64,000 bases of DNA from Micavibrio sp. (lineage in GTDB: Bacteria; Pseudomonadota; Alphaproteobacteria; Micavibrionales; UBA2020): assembly GCA_028283745.1 (NCBI GenBank), contig JAPWJZ010000008.1:1-64000 (forward strand), in the 5' to 3' direction. The notes under the pieces were generated by a model. The model saw only the letters and a program-made list of their open reading frames with translations. It searched no databases and was not told where the DNA came from. Below, piece by piece: positions 59,375 through 64,000 of this stretch (its first letter is position 1; each line of letters begins with the position of its first letter). A program made the position numbers and the translations under genes.

Positions 59375-59881
59375 ATGAAGCCGCCGCAAATAGCGTCAGA
59401 GGAATATTACGGAATAAAAATCCTGCGCGACGGCACGTGGCTGTACGGCGGCACGCCCATTCACCGCATGCCGCTGGTAAAACTTTTCGCAACCGTGCTG
59501 AAGCGCGATGAAAGCGGGGATTACTGGCTCGAAACACCTTATGAAAAAGGACGCATCGAGGTGGAGGACGCGCCGTTTATCGCCGTCGAATTGCGGCTGG
59601 ACGGCCAAGGCCAAAACCAGACCCTTTCCTTCCGCACCAATATCGACGACTGGGTGACGGCGGGTGCCGCCCACCCCCTGCGCATCACCTATGCTGCCAA
59701 TGGCGAGCCTGCGCCCTATATTATGGTGCATCGCGGCCTTGAAGCCCGCCTTGGCCGCGCTGTTTATTACGAACTGGCCGAGCTGGCGATGGCGCAACCG
59801 CCGCAAGACGGTTATTTTGGCGTCTGGAGCGGGAATATTTTTTACCCCGTCGGCCCCGTTGCAGAAAGTCATGGCGTTTGA
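59375..59881 (+). CDS. DUF1285 family protein
   Basis: A 168-residue protein of DUF1285. Typical parts are GTWLYGGTPIHRMPLVKLFATVL near the start, YWLETPYEKGRIEVEDAPF, and the closing GVWSGNIFYPVG. Function unknown. In alphaproteobacteria it sits just before a CoA-pyrophosphatase-type Nudix gene and the CCA transferase gene, exactly as here, with stop/start overlap to the Nudix gene. ATG 59375 has no strong ribosome-binding site. Confidence 0.9.
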   Translation: MKPPQIASEEYYGIKILRDGTWLYGGTPIHRMPLVKLFATVLKRDESGDYWLETPYEKGRIEVEDAPFIAVELRLDGQGQNQTLSFRTNIDDWVTAGAAHPLRITYAANGEPAPYIMVHRGLEARLGRAVYYELAELAMAQPPQDGYFGVWSGNIFYPVGPVAESHGV

Positions 59882-60546
59882 ACATCACCCTGAAAAACAT
59901 CGAAGACCGGCTGCAAACCCACCAGCGCAAAGGTGCGGGCAATGGCGACCATGCACTGAACCCCGGCATGGCGCCCCGCCCCGCCACGCGCGAAGCGGCG
60001 GTATTGATTTTGCTGATCCCGCATGACGATGGTTTTACCGTGCTGTTCACCGAACGCACCACGACGCTGTCAACGCACGCGGGGCAGGTCAGCTTCCCCG
60101 GCGGCGGCGTTGAAGCGGCGGATGGCGGCGATTTAACCGTGACGGCGCTGCGCGAAGCGAAGGAAGAAATCGGCCTCGACCCCGCAAATGCCCGCGTGCT
60201 GGGCATGCTGGATGAATACGTGACCCGCACGGGTTTTAAGGTTACGCCCGTCGTCGCCGTGCTGGAAAAAGACCAGCAATGGACGCCGCAGCCGGATGAA
60301 GTGGCGCGTATTTTCGAGGTACCGCTGGATTTTATCGCGGCGGAAGGCAACCTGAAGCGCGAAGGCACCACGTTTGAAGGGTTGGAGCGTTATTTTTACG
60401 CCCTCTACCATTCCGGTGCGCGCATCTGGGGCGCAACCGCCGGCATGCTGAAGAATTTTACGGAGGCTATTTCGCCGCCGCCCAAAAACCCGCCGCAACA
60501 GGCCCATTCCGGCCCGCGCGGCAACCCGCCCTTTAAAACAACATGA
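59878..60546 (+). CDS. CoA pyrophosphatase (Nudix, NudL/NUDT8 type)
   Basis: A 222-residue Nudix enzyme that cleaves coenzyme A and its derivatives. The subgroup marker LLFTERTTTLSTHAGQVSFPGG-like segment (here VLFTERTTTLSTHAGQ then VSFPGGGVE) precedes the catalytic REAKEEIGL. It starts at TTG 59878 overlapping the DUF1285 stop and ends overlapping the CCA transferase start (ATGA), so three genes are translationally coupled. The C-terminus is proline-rich and disordered-looking. Confidence 0.92.
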   Translation: MNITLKNIEDRLQTHQRKGAGNGDHALNPGMAPRPATREAAVLILLIPHDDGFTVLFTERTTTLSTHAGQVSFPGGGVEAADGGDLTVTALREAKEEIGLDPANARVLGMLDEYVTRTGFKVTPVVAVLEKDQQWTPQPDEVARIFEVPLDFIAAEGNLKREGTTFEGLERYFYALYHSGARIWGATAGMLKNFTEAISPPPKNPPQQAHSGPRGNPPFKTT

Positions 60547-61796
60547 CGACATACCACGGTAAACTTGCCAAAAAAGCATGGATGGTCGCGCCCGAAACCG
60601 TGCAGGTGATGGAAGCGCTGGCGGCAACCGGCATTGAACCGCGCTTTGTAGGCGGCTGCGTGCGCAACGCGCTGGTCAACCGCGACGTGCTGGATATTGA
60701 TATTGCAACGCCGCTCCGCCCCAATGAAGTGATCGAGCATTTGACGACGGCAAAAATAAAATCCGTGCCCACCGGCCTGTCGCACGGCACGGTAACCGCT
60801 GTGGTGGATGGCAAGACGTTTGAAATCACCACGCTGCGCATTGACGTAAACCCGCTGGGGCGCCATGCGGAAGTTGAATTCACCGACGATTGGAAGAAGG
60901 ACGCCGCGCGGCGCGACTTTACCATCAACGCCATGTCCGCCAATATCCACGGCGATGTGTTCGACCCCTTCGGCGGCATTGAGGACCTGCGCATTGGACG
61001 CGTCGTTTTTGTGGGCGACCCCGACCAGCGCATTGAAGAAGATGTTTTGCGCATTCTGCGCTACTTCCGCTTCTACGCCCATTTCGGCCAAGGCCTGCCG
61101 GATGGCCCGGCCTTGCGCGCCTGCGCCCGCGCGGCATCCCGCCTGCCGCGACTGTCGGCTGAACGTATTCGTCAGGAAACATTTAAAATTCTGGAATCGG
61201 ACCGATGCGCCGTTGTCTGGCACATCATGCTGCGTGCGGGCGTTGTGACGCACTTCCTGCCGGAAGCGACCAACGTGCGCGCGTTGGAACGGCTGCTGGC
61301 TGAAGAACAGGACCACCACGCGCATGCTTTTGTACTGCGCCGCCTTGCCGCGGTGCTGGAAGTGATGCTGACGGGCATCGACCCGCTGGTGAGCGGCCTG
61401 AAACTGTCGAACGAACAGGCCGACCAGTTATTGACCATGCTGGAACCACCGCTGGAAGTGCGCACCGACATGCCGGAAAAATATGTGCGCCGCATGGTCT
61501 ATGCCCTTGGCAATGACATGGCGCGCACATTGCTGCTGCTGCGCACCGCGAAAACGGGGGAAAAGAAAAACCTTGATGCGCTTTATAACGTTGCCACCGC
61601 TTTCCGCGCGCCGCGCTTCCCGTTGATCGGTGATGACTTGCGAAAACTCGGCTGGGGGCAGGGGCCTGAAATTGGCCGCATTTTGTCCGAACTTGAAGAA
61701 TGGTGGATCGAGCAGGATTTTGCGCCCGGCCGCACCGCCGCGCTTGAAAAGCTCGCCAGCGAATACGCGCCGCCCAGCAGCAGCAACGCGCCATAA
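60543..61796 (+). CDS. cca: CCA tRNA nucleotidyltransferase
   Basis: A 417-residue class II enzyme that adds or repairs the 3' CCA of tRNAs. The nucleotidyl-transfer motif is VGGCVRNALVNRDVLDIDIAT (VGGCVRNAL then VLDIDIAT with the catalytic Asp pair), followed by GTVTAVV, RRDFTINAM and ILRYFRFYAHFG, with the template-site arginines. The C-terminal helical body is of alphaproteobacterial type without an HD domain. Both tRNA genes in this window already encode CCA, so repair or poly(A)-like use is likely. Confidence 0.96.
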   Translation: MTTYHGKLAKKAWMVAPETVQVMEALAATGIEPRFVGGCVRNALVNRDVLDIDIATPLRPNEVIEHLTTAKIKSVPTGLSHGTVTAVVDGKTFEITTLRIDVNPLGRHAEVEFTDDWKKDAARRDFTINAMSANIHGDVFDPFGGIEDLRIGRVVFVGDPDQRIEEDVLRILRYFRFYAHFGQGLPDGPALRACARAASRLPRLSAERIRQETFKILESDRCAVVWHIMLRAGVVTHFLPEATNVRALERLLAEEQDHHAHAFVLRRLAAVLEVMLTGIDPLVSGLKLSNEQADQLLTMLEPPLEVRTDMPEKYVRRMVYALGNDMARTLLLLRTAKTGEKKNLDALYNVATAFRAPRFPLIGDDLRKLGWGQGPEIGRILSELEEWWIEQDFAPGRTAALEKLASEYAPPSSSNAP

Positions 61797-61829
61797 GGTA
61801 TTTTGAAAGAATTTAAAAAGCCGCCGCCG

Positions 61830-62774
61830 TTACGGCCACTTTGCTTCCGGCGGCATCGACATTAAAATCGCTTCGGTATTGCCGCCGGTTTTAAGGCCGA
61901 ATTGCGTGCCGCGGTCATGCAGCAGGTTGAATTCAACGTAGCGGCCCCGGCGTATCAGCTGGTGTTCGCGCTGCGCGGGCGTCCAGCTTGCATTCATGTG
62001 GCGGCGGACGATTTGCGGGTAGACGTTCAGGAAGGCCGTGCCGACATCGCGCGTAAAGGCGAAGTCTTTTTCCCAGTCGTTTTCAAGGTAATCGTAAAAA
62101 ATACCGCCCACGCCGCGCGCCTCGTTGCGGTGCGGCAGGAAGAAGTATTCATCGCACCATTGCTTGAATTTCGGGTAATAGGCAGGGTCATGCGCATCGC
62201 AGGCCTGCCGGAATGCGCCGTGGAAAATTTTGGTGTCGTCGGCATTTTCGACCATCGGCGTTAAATCCGCGCCGCCGCCGAACCAGCTTTTTGAGGTGAC
62301 GATATGCCGCGTGTTCATATGCACTGCCGGCACAAGCGGGGAGCGCATGTGCGCCACAAGGCTGATGCCCGCGGCCCAGAACGCCCCGCCATCCGCCGCG
62401 CCTGGCACCTGTTTGCGGAAGTCCGACGAGAAGGTGCCGTGAACAACGGAAATATTCACGCCGACTTTTTCAAACACGCGCCCCTTCATGAGCGATATAA
62501 CACCGCCGCCCTGCAGCTGGCCGTCATTGCTGCCGGTTCTGGGCGCGGCAGATTTTGCAGCTTCCTCGGCGCGGTTCCACGGCTTGCGCTCGAACCGGCC
62601 CGGCGGCAAATCGCTGTGCGTGCCGGTTAGTTCATCTTCCAGCGTTTCAAAGCTAGCGCAAATTTTATCGCGCAGGCCTTCAAACCAGGCGGCGGCCTGT
62701 TGCTGGCGAAGGGTGGTGTCGTTTTGAGCGGGCATAGTCTCGGGTGCTGCCATTTTTTTCTGCGCGTGCATCAT
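61830..62774 (-). CDS. hemF: Aerobic coproporphyrinogen III oxidase
   Basis: A 314-residue oxygen-dependent enzyme that converts coproporphyrinogen III to protoporphyrinogen IX in heme synthesis. Landmarks are [24 protein letters not shown] (as [16 protein letters not shown]), [41 protein letters not shown] and [21 protein letters not shown] 62774 follows GGCGGGA; internal ATGs are possible starts. The N-terminal 40 residues are longer than in E. coli HemF. Confidence 0.96.
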   Translation of the reverse strand: MMHAQKKMAAPETMPAQNDTTLRQQQAAAWFEGLRDKICASFETLEDELTGTHSDLPPGRFERKPWNRAEEAAKSAAPRTGSNDGQLQGGGVISLMKGRVFEKVGVNISVVHGTFSSDFRKQVPGAADGGAFWAAGISLVAHMRSPLVPAVHMNTRHIVTSKSWFGGGADLTPMVENADDTKIFHGAFRQACDAHDPAYYPKFKQWCDEYFFLPHRNEARGVGGIFYDYLENDWEKDFAFTRDVGTAFLNVYPQIVRRHMNASWTPAQREHQLIRRGRYVEFNLLHDRGTQFGLKTGGNTEAILMSMPPEAKWP

Positions 62775-62917
62775 GTTTTAAAATCCCGCCTGAAGCCATC
62801 AATCTAAAGCCGTCGCTGTGGCTGATTCCTTTAGTGCAGCGGGGGCTGCTGACGCCATCTAACGCCCTTTCGCGGTAAAGCGCAATAAACCCGTAATATC
62901 AGGCCAAATTGGTACTA

Positions 62918-63388
62918 TTAGCGTTGTGGAATAACAGTGGGATAGCCATTGGTTTGCCGCAGCGCTTCACCCAGAACCATAGCGGTTGCCACCGCTACGT
63001 TCAGCGACCGCACATTTGCCACCATCGGCACCGTCACGCGGGCGGTGCAGGCCTCATGCACGCTGTCCGGGACTCCGGCGGATTCGCGGCCCGCCAGCAA
63101 AATATCATCCGGCTGGAACTGGAAGTTCGTGAAGGGACGGTCGGTCTTCGTCGTCAGCAGCACAATGCGGCGGGCTGCATGCGCGGCGGTGAAGGCCTGC
63201 CAGTTCATGTGGCGGGTTACATCGGCGACGGCAATATAATCCATGCCGGCGCGGCGCAGGTTTTTGTCCGACAATATAAAGCCGCATGGCTCGATAATAT
63301 CCAGCGTCACGCCAAGGCAGGCGGAAAGGCGCATCAGCGTGCCGGTGTTCTGCGGAATATCCGGTTCATAAAGAGCAAGGCGGATCAT
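62918..63388 (-). CDS. trmL: tRNA (cytidine/uridine-34-2'-O)-methyltransferase TrmL
   Basis: A 156-residue SPOUT methyltransferase that methylates the wobble ribose of two tRNA-Leu isoacceptors. It opens with LALYEPDIPQNTGTLMRL, has LLAGRESAGVPDSVHE in the SAM knot, and ends with RSLNVAVATAMVLGEALRQ, all typical of TrmL/CspR. ATG 63388 is chosen; a longer frame overlaps the TraX-type gene. It overlaps the TraX-family stop by four bases (ATGA). Confidence 0.95.
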   Translation of the reverse strand: MIRLALYEPDIPQNTGTLMRLSACLGVTLDIIEPCGFILSDKNLRRAGMDYIAVADVTRHMNWQAFTAAHAARRIVLLTTKTDRPFTNFQFQPDDILLAGRESAGVPDSVHEACTARVTVPMVANVRSLNVAVATAMVLGEALRQTNGYPTVIPQR

Positions 63389-64000
63389 TTGAAATAGAAC
63401 ATCCCGATCACCCACAGCGCCACCATGTGGCCGGGGTAGAATACTTGCAGGAAGTAACGTGACAGGTAACGCCCCGTCTGCGGCAGGCTGCGCGATAGCA
63501 GCAGCAGCATATAGGGCATGACGCTTGCGAAGAAAGCCACCGTCAGCGCGCTGCCCAGCACGGCGGCTGAAAGCAGGCTGGCGGCGGGCATGCCCTTTAT
63601 CAGGTCGCTGATGCCGCCAAGGTTAATGCTGAACAGCAGAATGAGCAGCGGCACTATATATAGTCTGCGTCCCTGCATCACCAGCAGCAGGGCAGAGGGC
63701 AGGGCAACGCCCGGCAGGCCAAATTCCATCGGCACTTTCACGGCAACCGAAGCCACGGCCACGGCGTAGCACAGCAAGATCTGCCAGTCCTTTGCCCGCA
63801 GCGCGAGGCCCGCGCACAACGCGCCTGCTGCCAGCGTGAAAATGACGTTCACTTCATCGGTCGGTCGGGCCAGCTGGACAATGGCTTCAACGGCAACCGC
63901 GGTAAACAGCAGCTTGCCCGCATAAACCGGCACCTTTGCAAGGCCGGCACGCTGCGCACCCATGGCCACGCCGTAAGCGAACAGCGGAAAAACCGCGCGC
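63385..64000 (-). CDS. TraX-family membrane protein, 5' end outside the window
   Basis: At least 205 residues of a multi-helix membrane protein. The end (GRYLSRYFLQVFYPGHMVALWVIGMFYF) and the segment read from the edge (RFFPLFAYGVAMGAQR) match the TraX family, named for F-pilin N-acetylation but common on chromosomes without pili, where it probably acylates some envelope component. About eight helices are visible. The frame is open to base 64000, so the start lies beyond the window. Coupled to trmL. Confidence 0.85.
   Translation of the reverse strand, partial: RAVFPLFAYGVAMGAQRAGLAKVPVYAGKLLFTAVAVEAIVQLARPTDEVNVIFTLAAGALCAGLALRAKDWQILLCYAVAVASVAVKVPMEFGLPGVALPSALLLVMQGRRLYIVPLLILLFSINLGGISDLIKGMPAASLLSAAVLGSALTVAFFASVMPYMLLLLSRSLPQTGRYLSRYFLQVFYPGHMVALWVIGMFYFK

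Noticed and set aside
63385-64000. TraX-like gene as sign of a conjugative element
   Set aside because: No other transfer gene is nearby, and chromosomal TraX relatives are common; it is coupled to the housekeeping gene trmL.

Overview
The window looks like a continuous stretch of chromosome from an alphaproteobacterium. The main evidence is gene order: kdsD-lptC-lptA-lptB-(exonuclease)-rpoN-hpf-ptsN on the minus strand, hsp20 followed by a DUF1150 gene, and a DUF1285 / CoA pyrophosphatase / CCA-transferase run. These are alphaproteobacterial arrangements. Base composition is moderately GC-rich and uniform. I saw no transposase, integrase, phage gene, plasmid gene or CRISPR array. A relative of the Micavibrio/Rhodospirillales side of the class is possible, but the sequence alone does not settle it.

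Layout. 1-2.8 kb: a frameshifted GGDEF-type membrane protein and a dihydroorotase-family gene. 2.9-7 kb: a plus-strand run of an Smr-like protein, cysS, a CHCC zinc-finger protein, an IscU/NifU-like protein, hsp20 behind a sigma-32-like promoter and a ROSE-like RNA thermometer, DUF1150, and a guanidine exporter gene behind a guanidine-II riboswitch. 7-15.3 kb: the minus-strand envelope and regulatory block (ptsN, hpf, rpoN, a 3'-5' exonuclease, lptB, lptA, lptC, kdsD, RNase D). 15.5-22.5 kb: a TMTC-like GT-C membrane protein, tRNA-Leu(CAG), a receiver/degenerate-GGDEF protein that ends in a 24-bp minisatellite, pmbA, a Nudix hydrolase and an ankyrin protein. 22.5-27.6 kb: a flavodoxin-like protein, a GNAT acetyltransferase and ornithine aminotransferase, divergent alanine dehydrogenase with a coupled Cys-rich miniprotein, and a zinc alcohol dehydrogenase. 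27.7-32.1 kb: a peptide-type ABC importer operon without ATPases and with an embedded unknown membrane protein. 32.2-38.2 kb: a TPP enzyme, a VanX-like dipeptidase, mnmC, and a coupled LMW phosphatase/fructosamine kinase pair. 38.2-44.8 kb: a TetR/acyl-CoA dehydrogenase pair, CYTH, RatA and GreB proteins, a SET-domain protein and a lysine-rich HU-like protein. 44.8-50.9 kb: PAP2 and OafA-type envelope enzymes, an Ogt-type repair protein, tRNA-Ala(GGC), a sensorless sigma-54 activator and a Bax-inhibitor-1 homologue. 51-64 kb: ybbP/ybbA with tesA divergent, an aldo/keto reductase, thpR, MoxR with an unknown membrane protein, DUF1285, CoA pyrophosphatase, CCA transferase, hemF, trmL and a TraX-family gene cut by the window end.

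Shared themes. Envelope building dominates: Kdo precursor synthesis, the LPS transport bridge, glycosyl- and acyltransferases, and PAP2. RNA-based control is clear in two places, the thermometer and the guanidine riboswitch. Lysine/alanine-rich, histone-H1-like segments occur twice, as the C-terminal tail of HPF and the N-terminus of the HU-like protein. The HU-like gene lies divergent to a SET-domain methyltransferase gene. Two apparent single-base frameshifts (first gene and hpf) fall in short homopolymers and leave an intact reading frame beyond them, so sequencing error is as likely as real inactivation.
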